DNA from: Streptomyces sp. NBC_00358
Lineage (GTDB): Bacteria > Actinomycetota > Actinomycetes > Streptomycetales > Streptomycetaceae
Assembly (NCBI RefSeq): GCF_036099295.1
Contig: NZ_CP107976.1
Coordinates: forward strand, 3,844,001 to 3,908,000
Reading direction: 5' to 3'
Length of the DNA: 64,000 nt
Made by a program: the position numbers and the translations under genes. This document shows positions 33,198 to 41,829 of the stretch, piece by piece. The number at the start of each line of letters is the position of its first letter. Position 1 is the stretch's first letter. Under the pieces are notes generated by a model. It was not told the DNA's origin. It saw only the letters and a program-made list of their open reading frames with translations, and made no database searches.

Positions 33198-34438
33198 ACC
33201 GCCTCCTTGCGCGAGTCCGGGCCCGAGGCCGAACCGGCGCGCGGGGCCGAGCCGGCGTACGGGGCCGAGCCGTCTCGAAGGCCGACACCGTCCCGGAGGT
33301 CCGACCCGGCGACGACGTGCAGCAGCCGCTCGTGGTCGACGACACCGAGACAGCGGCCGTCCCGTACGACGCAGGCGGCCCGGCCGCTGCGGGCGACGGT
33401 CCTGATGGCGTCGGCGACCACGGTTTCGGGGGCGAGCGCGCCGGGGTGGTCCGGCCCACCGCAGTCCCCGGCCCGCATCGCGGTGCGGACCGTCATGACC
33501 TGCTCGCGGGGCACGTCGCGGACGAACTCGCGGACATAGGCGTCGGCCGGGGAGCCGACGATCTCCTCGGGGGTGCCGAGCTGGACGATCCGGCCGTCGC
33601 GCATCAGGGCGATACGGTCGCCGAGGCGCAGGGCCTCGCTCAGGTCATGGGTGATGAAGACCATCGTGCGGCCCTCCTCGCGGTGCAGCCGGACGACCTC
33701 CTCCTGCATGTCGCGACGGATCATCGGGTCGAGCGCGCTGAACGGCTCGTCGAAGAGCAGGACTTCGGGGTCGACTGCGAGCGCGCGGGCCAGCCCGACG
33801 CGCTGCTGCTGACCGCCGGACAGTTGTCCGGGCCTGCGCTGCTCCATGCCTTCGAGACCGACCTTGGCGACGACCTCTGCGGCCTTCGCCCGGCGTTCCT
33901 CGCGCGGCACGCCCTGGATCTCCAGGCCGTACGCGACGTTGTCGAGCACCGAGCGGTGCGGCAGCAGGCCGAAGTGCTGGAAGACCATGGCGGCGCGGTG
34001 GCGGCGCAGTTCGCGCAGCCTGGCCCTGTCCATCGCCAGGACGTCCTCGCCGTCGATCGCGAGGCTCCCCGAGGTCGGCTCGATCAGCCGGGTGAGGCAG
34101 CGCACCAGCGTGGACTTGCCCGAGCCGGACAGGCCCATGACGACGAAGACCTCGCCCTTGCGCACGTCGAAACCGACGTCACGGACGGCGGCGGTGCAGC
34201 CGGTGGCGGCGCGCAGCTCGGCGGCGTCGAGCGCGGCGAGTTCGGGGTCGCCGGGGACACGGTCGGCCTTCGGGCCGAAGACCTTCCACAGGTTGCGCAC
34301 GGAGAAGACGGGATTGACTCCCGCGTCCCCGGCGGAAGTTGCCCTGCCGTCGGCCATCGCGTTCCCGTCGGTCGTCGCTTCGTTGCCGGTTGCCGCGTCG
34401 TTGCCGGTCGTCGCTTCGTTGTCGGTCGTCGTCCTCAT
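33194..34438 (-). CDS. Choline/betaine ABC transporter ATPase (ProV/OpuAA type) with CBS domain
   Basis: About 414 residues. The first 40 are a low-complexity Asn/Ala/Thr/Asp stretch encoded by an imperfect repeat. The ATPase follows: Walker A GLSGSGKST, Q-loop region VFQHFGLLPHRSVLDN, signature LSGGQQQRVGLARAL, Walker B VLLFDEPFSALDP and the switch HDLSEAL. The C-terminus resembles a CBS pair (VADAIRTVARSGRAACVVRDGRCLGVVDHERLL), known in OpuA/ProV proteins to sense ionic strength. ATG 34438 overlaps by one base the stop of the oxidase gene (TGATG). The frame upstream of that is a shadow. Confidence 0.92.
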   Translation of the reverse strand: MRTTTDNEATTGNDAATGNEATTDGNAMADGRATSAGDAGVNPVFSVRNLWKVFGPKADRVPGDPELAALDAAELRAATGCTAAVRDVGFDVRKGEVFVVMGLSGSGKSTLVRCLTRLIEPTSGSLAIDGEDVLAMDRARLRELRRHRAAMVFQHFGLLPHRSVLDNVAYGLEIQGVPREERRAKAAEVVAKVGLEGMEQRRPGQLSGGQQQRVGLARALAVDPEVLLFDEPFSALDPMIRRDMQEEVVRLHREEGRTMVFITHDLSEALRLGDRIALMRDGRIVQLGTPEEIVGSPADAYVREFVRDVPREQVMTVRTAMRAGDCGGPDHPGALAPETVVADAIRTVARSGRAACVVRDGRCLGVVDHERLLHVVAGSDLRDGVGLRDGSAPYAGSAPRAGSASGPDSRKEAV

Positions 34439-35967
34439 CACGCACCGCCCCCGATCAGCTCGGCGGCCTTCTCGCCGACCATGAGCACCCCGATCATCGG
34501 GTTCACGGCGGGCATGGTCGGGAAGACGGAGGCGTCGGCGATCCGGATGCCGTCGAGTCCCCGGACACGCAGTTCGGGGTCCACCACCGCGCGCTCGTCG
34601 GAGAGTTCGCCCATCCGGCAGGTGCCCGCCGGGTGGTAGACGGTGTGCGCGACCCGGCGGGCGTACACGCCGAGCTCCTCGTCGCCGGTGACCGCGGGAC
34701 CGGGGCACACCTCGCGCTTGAGCCAGCCGGCGAGCGGCTCGGCCGCGGCTATCTCGCGGGCGATCCTGATGCCGTCGACGAGGGTACGGCCGTCGTAGTC
34801 GTCCTCGTCCGTGAAGTACCGGAAGTCGAGGGCGGGTTTGACGGCCGGGTCGGCGCTGGTCAGGTAGAGGCGGCCGCGGCTGCGCGGCTTGGGGATGTTG
34901 GGGGTCATCGAGACGCCGTACGCGGGGCGTTCGTAGCCGAGGCGCTCCGGGTTGTCCGTGAAGGGGATCTGGTAGAAGTGGAACATCAGGTCGGGGCCCG
35001 GCTGTTCGGGGTCGCGGCGGACGAACAGGCCCGCGTCGGAGTCCATCGCGGAGTTCTCCGGGATCGGCCCGTTCGTCTCCCAGACGATCACCGACTCGGG
35101 ATGGTCCAGCAGGTTCTCGCCGACGCCCGGCAGATCGTGCACGACGGGGATGTCCAGCTCCTCCAGGTCACCGGCGGGTCCGATGCCGGAGTGCAGCAGC
35201 AGTCGCGGCGAGTCGACGGCGCCCGCGCACAACAGGACCTCGTTCCGCGCCCGTACGAGAACCTCTTCGTCGTCCTTGGTGCGGACGTGCACTCCGGTGA
35301 CACGCGTCCCGTCCAGCTCCAGTTTGTACGCCCAGGTCTCCAGCAGGAGGGTCAGGTTGGGCCGCTCGTCCATCACCGGGTGCAGATACGCCACCGAGGC
35401 GCTCGACCGCTTGTTGGTCTCCGGGTGGTACGCGAGGTCGAAGAAGCCGGCGCCCTCGGTGAACGGCTCCCGGTTGAAGCCTTCGACCCGCGGCACGTCG
35501 AGCGCGGACCGCGCGGCGTCCACGAAGTCCCTGGCGATGGCGTTCCGGTCCTTCTCGTCGACCGGGACGATGTTGTTCAGGAGCCGCGCGTAGTACGTCT
35601 CCATCGACACCGCGCCCCAGCCCTTGGCGCCGGCCGCCTCCCACTCGTCCCAGTCGGACGGCAGCGGCTTGAACGCGATCAGCGTGTTGTGCGACGAGCA
35701 GCCGCCGAGCACCCGGGCGCGGCTGTGCCGGATGTGCGAGTTGCCGCGCGGCTGTTCCGTGGTCGGGTAGTCGTAGTCGAGTTCCCCGCCGAGCAGGCCC
35801 ATCCAGCGGCGCAGGGTGAGGACGTCCTCACGGCCGACGTCGCTGGGGCCGCCCTCGATGACGGCGACGCTGACGTCCGGGTTCTCGGTGAGGCGGGACG
35901 CGATCACGGAGCCCGCCGTGCCGCCGCCGATGACGACGTAGTCGTACGTGTTCTCGTGCTGGGACAT
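34438..35967 (-). CDS. Choline-oxidase-like GMC flavoprotein
   Basis: About 509 residues, GMC oxidoreductase. FAD-binding GGGTAGSVIASRL is followed by RARVLGGCSSHNTLIAF. The His in SSHN is the residue covalently linked to FAD in Arthrobacter choline oxidase. Other blocks agree with that enzyme: AVDSPRLLLHSGIGPAGDL, GVGENLLDHPE, the active-site His of DLMFHFYQIPF, VYHPAGTCRMG, and the ending NPMIGVLMVGEKAAELI. This fits choline to betaine oxidation with O2 better than membrane choline dehydrogenase. One difference: Thr follows SSHN where choline oxidase has Ser101. GMC alcohol oxidases with other substrates remain possible, but the operon supports choline. Confidence 0.88.
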   Translation of the reverse strand: MSQHENTYDYVVIGGGTAGSVIASRLTENPDVSVAVIEGGPSDVGREDVLTLRRWMGLLGGELDYDYPTTEQPRGNSHIRHSRARVLGGCSSHNTLIAFKPLPSDWDEWEAAGAKGWGAVSMETYYARLLNNIVPVDEKDRNAIARDFVDAARSALDVPRVEGFNREPFTEGAGFFDLAYHPETNKRSSASVAYLHPVMDERPNLTLLLETWAYKLELDGTRVTGVHVRTKDDEEVLVRARNEVLLCAGAVDSPRLLLHSGIGPAGDLEELDIPVVHDLPGVGENLLDHPESVIVWETNGPIPENSAMDSDAGLFVRRDPEQPGPDLMFHFYQIPFTDNPERLGYERPAYGVSMTPNIPKPRSRGRLYLTSADPAVKPALDFRYFTDEDDYDGRTLVDGIRIAREIAAAEPLAGWLKREVCPGPAVTGDEELGVYARRVAHTVYHPAGTCRMGELSDERAVVDPELRVRGLDGIRIADASVFPTMPAVNPMIGVLMVGEKAAELIGGGA

Positions 35968-36077
35968 GTGGGGGTGCTCCAAAGTGCCTTGTGCAGTGGG
36001 GAATTCGGGGAGAGGCCGCGGAGACCGGCCGGACGGCCGCCGGTGTCGGGCGGCGAATCGGCGAGCGGGTGCCGGTG

Positions 36078-37589
36078 TCAGCCGGCGAACCAGCGGACGG
36101 GCGCCGGTGCGAGGTTCTGGTAGATGTGCTTGGTCTCGCGGTACTCGGCGAGCCCGGCCGGGCCGAGTTCGCGCCCCACACCGCTCCTGCCGAAGCCGCC
36201 CCACTCCGCCTGCGGGAGGTAGGGGTGGAAGTCGTTGATCCAGACGGTGCCGTGACGCAGCCGCCCCGCGACACGGCGGGCGCGGCCGGCGTCGGCGGTC
36301 CAGACGGCGCCCGCGAGGCCGTACTCGGTGTCGTTGGCGAGGGCCGCGGCCTCCTCCTCGGTGGTGAAGGTCTCCACGGTCAGGACGGGCCCGAAGACCT
36401 CCTCGCGGACGACCCGCATCCCGCGGTGGCACCGGTCGAGAACGGTCGGCTCGTAGAAGTACCCGGTGGCGGGCCGGACGCCGGACGGCTCGGGCCGCCT
36501 GCCGCCGGCGCGCAGCACAGCGCCCTCGGCCAGCGCGGAGGCGACGTACGCCTCGGTCTTCGCGCGCTGCTGCTCGGAGACGAGCGGGCCGCACTCGACA
36601 CCGTCCTCGGTGCCGCGGCCGAGCCGGATCGCGCCTGCCCTGCGGGCGAGTTCGGCGACGAAGCGCTCGCGCAGGGACTCCTCGACGATGAGCCGTGATC
36701 CCGCCGAGCACACCTGGCCGCTGTGGATGAAGGCGGCGTTGAGGGCCTGGTCGACGGCGGTGTCGAAGCCCTGCTCGGTGGCGCAGGCGTCGGCGAAGAC
36801 GACGTTGGGGTTCTTGCCGCCGAGTTCGAGCGCGACCTTCTTGACCGTGTCGGCGGCGGCGCGCGCCACCTTCGTACCGCTGGCCAGGCCGCCGGTGAAG
36901 GAGACGAGGTCGACGTCGGGGTGCTCGGCCAGGCGGGCGCCGACGGTGTGGCCGGGGCCGGTGACAAGCCCCGCGGCACCGGCCGGGAGTCCGGCCTCGG
37001 CCAGCAGACCGAGCAGGGCGACGGTGGTCAGCGGGGTGATCTCGCTCGGCTTGACCACGAAGGTGTTGCCCGCGGCGAGGGCCGGAGCGATCTTCCAACT
37101 GGCCTGCAGGAGCGGGTAGTTCCAGGGCGTGATCAACGCGCATACGCCGACCGGCTCGTGCACGACGACGCTGTGGACGTCGGACGACCCGGCGTCCACC
37201 ACGCGCCCGCCGCCCTCGCCCACCACGAGATCGGCGAAGTAGCGGAAGGCGTCGGCGACGCAGTCGATGTCGACGCGCCCCTCCTCCAGGGTCTTGCCCG
37301 CGTCACGGCTTTCGAGCAGCCCGAGCTCCTCGCGGTCACGGACCAGGAGGTCTGCGACGCGGCGCAGCAGGGCGGCGCGCTCGGCGACCGGGGTGTGCGG
37401 CCAGGGGCCCTCGTCGAAGGCGCGGCGCGCGGCGGCGACCGCGAGGTCCGCGTCCCTCTCGTCACCCTCCGCGACCACGGCGAACGGCTGGGCATCGGCG
37501 GGGTCGAGGATCTCGCGCGTCGCGCCGGAGAGCGCCGCGCGCCAATCGCCGCCCACGTGGATGGTCTGTTCTGCCTGGTGTCCGGCCAT
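36078..37589 (-). CDS. Betaine-aldehyde dehydrogenase-like aldehyde dehydrogenase
   Basis: The 503-residue NAD(P)-dependent aldehyde dehydrogenase shows PWNYPLLQASWKIAPALAAGNTFVVKPSE (catalytic Asn and cofactor Lys), FTGGLASGTKVA, the general base Glu in LELGGKNPNVVF, and the nucleophile Cys in HSGQVCSAGSR. It ends near VWINDFHPYLPQAEWGGFGRSG. Fits betaine-aldehyde dehydrogenase (BetB), the second step from choline to glycine betaine. First gene of the operon running to the transporter; divergent from the MarR-GNAT regulator. Just after its stop an imperfect 30-bp direct repeat (36039-36068 and 36071-36100) straddles the stop codon. Confidence 0.9.
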   Translation of the reverse strand: MAGHQAEQTIHVGGDWRAALSGATREILDPADAQPFAVVAEGDERDADLAVAAARRAFDEGPWPHTPVAERAALLRRVADLLVRDREELGLLESRDAGKTLEEGRVDIDCVADAFRYFADLVVGEGGGRVVDAGSSDVHSVVVHEPVGVCALITPWNYPLLQASWKIAPALAAGNTFVVKPSEITPLTTVALLGLLAEAGLPAGAAGLVTGPGHTVGARLAEHPDVDLVSFTGGLASGTKVARAAADTVKKVALELGGKNPNVVFADACATEQGFDTAVDQALNAAFIHSGQVCSAGSRLIVEESLRERFVAELARRAGAIRLGRGTEDGVECGPLVSEQQRAKTEAYVASALAEGAVLRAGGRRPEPSGVRPATGYFYEPTVLDRCHRGMRVVREEVFGPVLTVETFTTEEEAAALANDTEYGLAGAVWTADAGRARRVAGRLRHGTVWINDFHPYLPQAEWGGFGRSGVGRELGPAGLAEYRETKHIYQNLAPAPVRWFAG

Positions 37590-37772
37590 GATCGGTGTTG
37601 CCTTCCGTTCCTTTTCGATGCCCCTGTGTCACACACGTGTCGTTCCCGGGAGCCGTGAGCACCTGCCCTCCGACCCCGGCCGCATGCACGATCCGTCACC
37701 AAAAGTGCGGCGGGTCACTGAAAAATCCACCAAAACGCGACGAGAACGGGCGATGGACAGCTCACTTTCCTC

Positions 37773-37784
37773 TGACTAAAGTCA
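37773..37784. promoter_or_regulatory. Candidate MarR-type operator, palindrome TGACTAAAGTCA
   Basis: TGACT-AA-AGTCA is a perfect inverted repeat in the divergent region between the aldehyde dehydrogenase gene and the MarR-GNAT regulator. On the minus strand it reads TTGACTTTAGTCA and includes a -35-like TTGACT, so binding would block the operon promoter. Confidence 0.6.
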
Positions 37785-37851
37785 AAGAAATCGGGGGCCG
37801 GAGACGCGGGCGGCGGTGCGGCCGGACTTGAGTCCGGGCAGGCGACCTCCC

Positions 37852-37890
37852 GTGAAGGCGGACATGGAGGCGGACATGGAGGCGGACATG
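37852..37890 (+). repeat. 12-bp tandem repeat that carries both ribosome-binding site and start codon
   Basis: The unit ATGGAGGCGGAC occurs twice, at 37864 and 37876, preceded by a degenerate GTGAAGGCGGAC at 37852. Each copy's GGAGG (or GAAGG) sits five bases before the ATG of the next, so three ATGs (37864, 37876, 37888) each have their own ribosome-binding site in the same frame. Confidence 0.85.
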
Positions 37891-38802
37891 GAGCCCGTGT
37901 CAGCGGAGCAGGTGACGGCGCTGCGGCGGTTCAACCGCTACTTCACGCGGCGCATCGGAGCCCTCGACGACCACTACCTCGGACAGGACCGCCCCCTCGG
38001 CGAGGCCCGGCTGCTGTTCGAGATCGGCGGCGACGGGGCTTCCCTGCGCGAACTCCGGGCCCGGCTCGGCCTGGACGCCGGGTACTTGAGCCGGATGGTG
38101 CGCGCCCTGGAGACTCAGGGCCTGGTCCGGGTGAGTGTGCATCGCGGCGACAGCAGACTGCGGGTCGCCGACCTCACCGCCGCCGGGCGGGCCGAGGTCG
38201 AGGAGCAGAACCGGCGGGCCGACGGTCTGGCCGAGGGCCTGCTCGGCGGCCTCGCCGCACCCCGGCGCGCGGAGCTGACCGCGGCCCTCGACACGGCGCA
38301 CCGGCTGCTGCGGCTCGCGGCGATCACCGTCGGGACCGTCGACGGCGCCTCCCCCGACGCCCGCGCCTGCCTCGACGCCTACGCCGCCGACATCGACGAG
38401 CGGTTCCCCGAGGGCTTCGACCCCGGCAGCCTCGTCCGGCCCCACGAGGTGTCGGGCGACGCGGGTGCCTTCCTCGTCGCCTACGAGGAGAACCGTCCCG
38501 TGGGCTGCGGCGCCCTGCGCCGGCTCGCTCCCCGCGTGGGAGAGATCCGCCATGTGTGGGTGCATCCCGGCGCCCGCCGGCTCGGCCTCGGACGCCGCAT
38601 CCTCGACGGTCTCGAACAGCGGGCCGCGGAGCGCGGGTTCACGGTCGTACGACTCGACACGCACGCCGTGCTCACCGAGGCCCAGGCGATGTACCGGGCC
38701 TGTGGATACACGGAGATCCAGCGGTACGACGACAACGTCTACGCGGCGCACTGGTTCGAGAAGCGGCTGCCCGGCAACACGCAGGAGCCGCCCGCGCGTT
38801 GA
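37864..38802 (+). CDS. MarR-family regulator fused to a GNAT acetyltransferase domain
   Basis: About 312 residues from ATG 37864; the in-frame ATGs at 37876 and 37888 are equally plausible starts. The N-terminal MarR domain has RRFNRYFTRRIGALDDHYL, LGEARLLFEIG, LRARLGLDAGYLSRMVRALETQGLV and the wing VHRGDSRLRVADLT. A C-terminal GNAT domain follows: GCGALRRL, EIRHVWVHPGARRLGLGRRIL (acetyl-CoA loop) and LTEAQAMYRACGYTEI. The architecture is known in actinobacteria; the acetylation substrate is not. Its divergent position to the choline operon suggests it replaces BetI there. The 3' end is only 7 bp from the convergent next gene. Confidence 0.88.
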   Translation: MEADMEADMEPVSAEQVTALRRFNRYFTRRIGALDDHYLGQDRPLGEARLLFEIGGDGASLRELRARLGLDAGYLSRMVRALETQGLVRVSVHRGDSRLRVADLTAAGRAEVEEQNRRADGLAEGLLGGLAAPRRAELTAALDTAHRLLRLAAITVGTVDGASPDARACLDAYAADIDERFPEGFDPGSLVRPHEVSGDAGAFLVAYEENRPVGCGALRRLAPRVGEIRHVWVHPGARRLGLGRRILDGLEQRAAERGFTVVRLDTHAVLTEAQAMYRACGYTEIQRYDDNVYAAHWFEKRLPGNTQEPPAR

Positions 38803-38809
38803 GCGTTCC

Positions 38810-39832
38810 TCAGGTGGGGTTCGCGCAGGCGTACCCGCTCGGGCAGAAGGAGTTCACGGCCGTCGTGAGCTGCTCGGTCATGTCCGTTCCCGGCGGGCTG
38901 CTGGCGACGATGCCGTACGGCGTACCGTCGGCGGCCTGGAAACGGTGGTCGATGTTCTCGGTGGGCCCGTTCTCCTTGCTGTCGTAGCGGTAGCTGAACT
39001 CCGTCCAGTCGGTGCCGCTGCGCCGGTCCAGGTACTGGTAGCCCCGGGCCCCCTCCGCGATGGACTGGGCCTGCGCCGAGGACTCCGGCACGGAGTCCTC
39101 CTTGATCTCGAACACCAGGAGGCTGCGGTCACCACCGGGTGCCGTGTACGTGACGACGGGCGCCAGCTTGCCCTGCTTCTCCTCGCGCGCCCAGCCGTCC
39201 GGCACGTCCACGGTGTAGCCGAGGGGGTCGACCGACCGGCTGTACCCGGGGGACGGCGCGGGGGCGGTGGTCCCGGCCGGGTCGGCGTAGGCACCCTCGC
39301 CGCCCGAGGCGTTCGGGGTGTCCGGTGACGCGCCGGGCTGGGTCGCCGTGACCGTCACCGCAGGACCCGACGGACCCGCTTTCGGGTGCCCCGCCGTGTC
39401 GCTCCTGGTCAGCGCCCACAGCCCGCCGCCCACACCGCCCGCCAGAACGGCCACGGCCACGATCACCAGGAGCAGCCGGCGCGAATCACCGGCCCCGCGC
39501 GGCCGACCGCCCCCGGGCGGCACACCGGCCCCGGGCCAGGTCTGCTGCTGCGGGTGCGGCTGCGACCAGACCTGGGGATGAGGCTGCTGCTGGGGCCATT
39601 GAGGCTGGTGAGGCGGCTGCTGAGGCGGCAACGGCTGCGGAGGTACGGACCCCGCGGGCGAAGGGGGATCGGGCCGGAGTTGGCCCGCCTGTGTGGGCGC
39701 CGCCCACCACTGCTGCTCCCCGACCGGCGGCGCTCCGCCCGCGGCGACACCGTCCTGGACTCCACCGCCCTCGGCCCCGCCCGTACCGTCGTCGACCCAT
39801 TGCCGACGGTCCGCGTCCCATCTCTGCGCCAT
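38810..39832 (-). CDS. Membrane-anchored extracytoplasmic protein with Pro/Gln-rich cytoplasmic region
   Basis: About 340 residues. It opens with MAQRWDADRRQWVDDG, then about 95 residues rich in Gln, Pro and Trp repeats (PQ, QQP, WPQQ), a single membrane helix (LLLVIVAVAVLAGGVGGGLWAL), a Thr/Pro/Ser linker, and an extracytoplasmic domain of about 130 residues (GYTVDVPDGWAREEKQG, YLDRRSGTDWTEFSYRYDSKENGPTEN, ending with a Cys pair in FCPSGYACANPT). This is the common Streptomyces serine/threonine-kinase-sensor-like layout without a kinase. ATG 39832 is chosen as the family-like start (MAQRWD). Function unknown. Confidence 0.78.
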   Translation of the reverse strand: MAQRWDADRRQWVDDGTGGAEGGGVQDGVAAGGAPPVGEQQWWAAPTQAGQLRPDPPSPAGSVPPQPLPPQQPPHQPQWPQQQPHPQVWSQPHPQQQTWPGAGVPPGGGRPRGAGDSRRLLLVIVAVAVLAGGVGGGLWALTRSDTAGHPKAGPSGPAVTVTATQPGASPDTPNASGGEGAYADPAGTTAPAPSPGYSRSVDPLGYTVDVPDGWAREEKQGKLAPVVTYTAPGGDRSLLVFEIKEDSVPESSAQAQSIAEGARGYQYLDRRSGTDWTEFSYRYDSKENGPTENIDHRFQAADGTPYGIVASSPPGTDMTEQLTTAVNSFCPSGYACANPT

Positions 39833-40187
39833 CCCGCAACCCCCCGCTCCCCGTCGGCCCCACCCGACGGCCGATCTCGGCGCGATCCCGCCGAACCTCT
39901 GTCGCGCCCCTGCCCCCCGGCGGAGCGTACGTAACGAAGATAGTGAGAATTCCGCCCGCCGCACCCCTCTTTATGAGGACAAAGCACACACGTTCGATAC
40001 GTAGTTTCCGTACGCCCGGGCGAGGCCCGCCGGACGGCCGTTCACCGGGTCCGGTCACGGTGGGCCCGGTCAGGACCCCGGACACGCCGATGCCCGGGTG
40101 GTGATCACCACCCGGGCATCCTGCGTACCGCGCCGGATCCGGCTCGGCCGAGCCGATGTCTGCTCGGCTCCAGCACTGCGGATCGGA
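39833..40187. other. 355-bp gap between mdh and the downstream membrane-protein gene
   Basis: The part next to mdh holds the 32-bp palindromic terminator. The remainder should hold the promoter of the gene that starts at 39832, but no convincing promoter pair was identified. Otherwise nothing recognisable. Confidence 0.5.
40089..40120. terminator. Perfect 32-bp palindrome downstream of mdh
   Basis: Bases 40089-40104 (GATGCCCGGGTGGTGA) and 40105-40120 are exact reverse complements with no spacer. It lies 68 bp past the mdh stop, as expected for a strong factor-independent terminator. A perfect palindrome of this size could also be a protein-binding or cruciform site. Confidence 0.8.
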
Positions 40188-41177
40188 CTAGATCAGGCCG
40201 AGACCGCGGACCGCCTCTCGCTCCTCCTCGAGCTCCTTCACGGAGGCGTCGATGCGGGCACGGGAGAAGTCGTTGATGTCCAGGCCCTGGACGATCTCGT
40301 AGCGGCCGTCCTTCGTGGTGACGGGGAAGGAGGAGATGAGACCCTCCGGCACGCCGTACGAACCGTCCGACGGGATACCCATGGAGGTCCAGTCACCGTC
40401 GGCCGTGCCGTTGACCCAGGTGTAGACGTGGTCGATGGCGGCGTTGGCGGCCGAGGCGGCCGAGGACGCGCCACGGGCCTCGATGATCGCCGCACCGCGC
40501 TTGGCGACGGTCGGGATGAACTCCTCGGCCAGCCACTTCTCGTCGTTGACGACCTCGGCGGCGTTCTTGCCGGCGACCGAGGCGTGGAAGATGTCCGGGT
40601 ACTGGGTGGCGGAGTGGTTGCCCCAGATCGTCAGACGCTGGATGTCGGCGACCGTGGTGCCCGTCTTCTTCGCGAGCTGGGTCAGCGCGCGGTTGTGGTC
40701 CAGACGGGTCATGGCGGTGAAGCGCTCGGCCGGTACGTCCGGGGCGGCGGCCTGGGCGATCAGCGCGTTGGTGTTCGCCGGGTTGCCGACGACCAGGATC
40801 TTGACGTCGTCCGCGGCGTTGTCGTTGATGGCCTTGCCCTGCGGCTTGAAGATGCCTCCGTTGGCGGAGAGCAGGTCACCGCGCTCCATGCCCTTGGTGC
40901 GGGGGCGGGCGCCGACGAGGAGACCGACGTTGGTGCCGTCGAAGGCGACGTTCGGGTCGTCCGTGATGTCGATGCCCTGAAGGAGCGGGAAGGCGCAGTC
41001 GTCGAGCTCCATGGCGGTGCCCTCGGCGGCCTTGAGCGCCGGCGTGATCTCCAGGAGGCGCAGCTTGACCGGCACGTCCGCGCCGAGCAACTGGCCGGAG
41101 GCGATGCGGAAGAGCAGGGCGTAACCGATCTGGCCGGCCGCGCCGGTGACGGTGACGTTCACGGGAGTGCGGGTCAT
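40188..41177 (-). CDS. mdh: Malate dehydrogenase
   Basis: The 329-residue NAD-dependent enzyme of the TCA cycle opens with VTVTGAAGQIGYALLFRIASG (Rossmann motif). It has LVGARPRTKGMERGDLL, VVGNPANTNALIA, the substrate/catalytic region TRLDHNRALTQLA, and the catalytic His in IWGNHSATQYPD. It belongs to the cytosolic/type-2 MDH group of about 329 residues. GGAGA lies six bases before the ATG at 41177; the longer frame to 41252 has no support. Upstream are repeats that may be regulatory. Confidence 0.97.
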   Translation of the reverse strand: MTRTPVNVTVTGAAGQIGYALLFRIASGQLLGADVPVKLRLLEITPALKAAEGTAMELDDCAFPLLQGIDITDDPNVAFDGTNVGLLVGARPRTKGMERGDLLSANGGIFKPQGKAINDNAADDVKILVVGNPANTNALIAQAAAPDVPAERFTAMTRLDHNRALTQLAKKTGTTVADIQRLTIWGNHSATQYPDIFHASVAGKNAAEVVNDEKWLAEEFIPTVAKRGAAIIEARGASSAASAANAAIDHVYTWVNGTADGDWTSMGIPSDGSYGVPEGLISSFPVTTKDGRYEIVQGLDINDFSRARIDASVKELEEEREAVRGLGLI

Positions 41178-41251
41178 GGCGTTCTCCGTATGACAGCAGG
41201 CGGTGGGGCGTCCCTGCCCCAGGTGCAGGATCGTCCCCTGCAACCACCGCA

Positions 41252-41301
41252 ATGATCGATCAAAGGTTCCGATGATCGATCTCTCGGCGTCAAGAGAGAT
41301 C
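41252..41301. promoter_or_regulatory. Candidate mdh control region: direct and inverted repeats
   Basis: ATGATCGATC occurs at 41252-41261 and again at 41272-41281, exactly 20 bp apart. It is followed by the inverted repeat GATCTCTC-N8-GAGAGATC (41278-41285, 41294-41301). A -35-like TTGACG lies inside the loop on the minus strand, about 111-116 bp before the mdh start. Sites two helical turns apart suggest a cooperative regulator. Confidence 0.5.
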
Positions 41302-41829
41302 CGCCGTCAGGCTATCGCGCATCCGGGACCCCGGGTGTCAGGGTCCGTGTGGCCCACCCCACAGATCTGCCGCGGATTCCCGAATAAGGCGGTCGCCGGG
41401 CTCGGGAGAGGGTGAACTCGGCGACCGCCAAAGGGGGTACCGGGGGCATTCGGGAAGGGATCTCCCCCCTCCCCGACGCGCCGGATCCCGTGGGGATAAC
41501 GGTTCGCCTGCCCCCTTTTCCCGAACTCAATCCGCCAACTCAAGGTTTTCTCGGAGCCCTCCCCCAGCCGCTCCTCGCCCCTCCGCCGCAGCCGAGTGAC
41601 ACGACCGGGACAGCACCGCACCCGAGCAGCCACGCTCGGCCCGCAGCCGACAACGTACGGGAGGGGCCGTGCCGGTTCATCAAATGCCCGTCGCGCACGC
41701 CAGGACCGATCAACGGCCCCTTCCCGGGCCCACGTCAGCTCCAACGGCGACGGGCGGATGTACCGGCACGGCCCCGACCCACAACGCACCCGCGGACGAC
41801 GCCGAACCGGAACGCGAACCCATCGCAGC

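Noticed and set aside
34438..37143. A 901-residue frame joining the choline-oxidase-like gene with sequence upstream.
   Set aside because: The upstream part is an out-of-frame reading of the aldehyde dehydrogenase. GMC homology begins at ATG 35967.
41312..41789. Small open frames in the mdh upstream region on both strands.
   Set aside because: No ribosome-binding site, no recognisable domain, and codon bias does not fit either frame.
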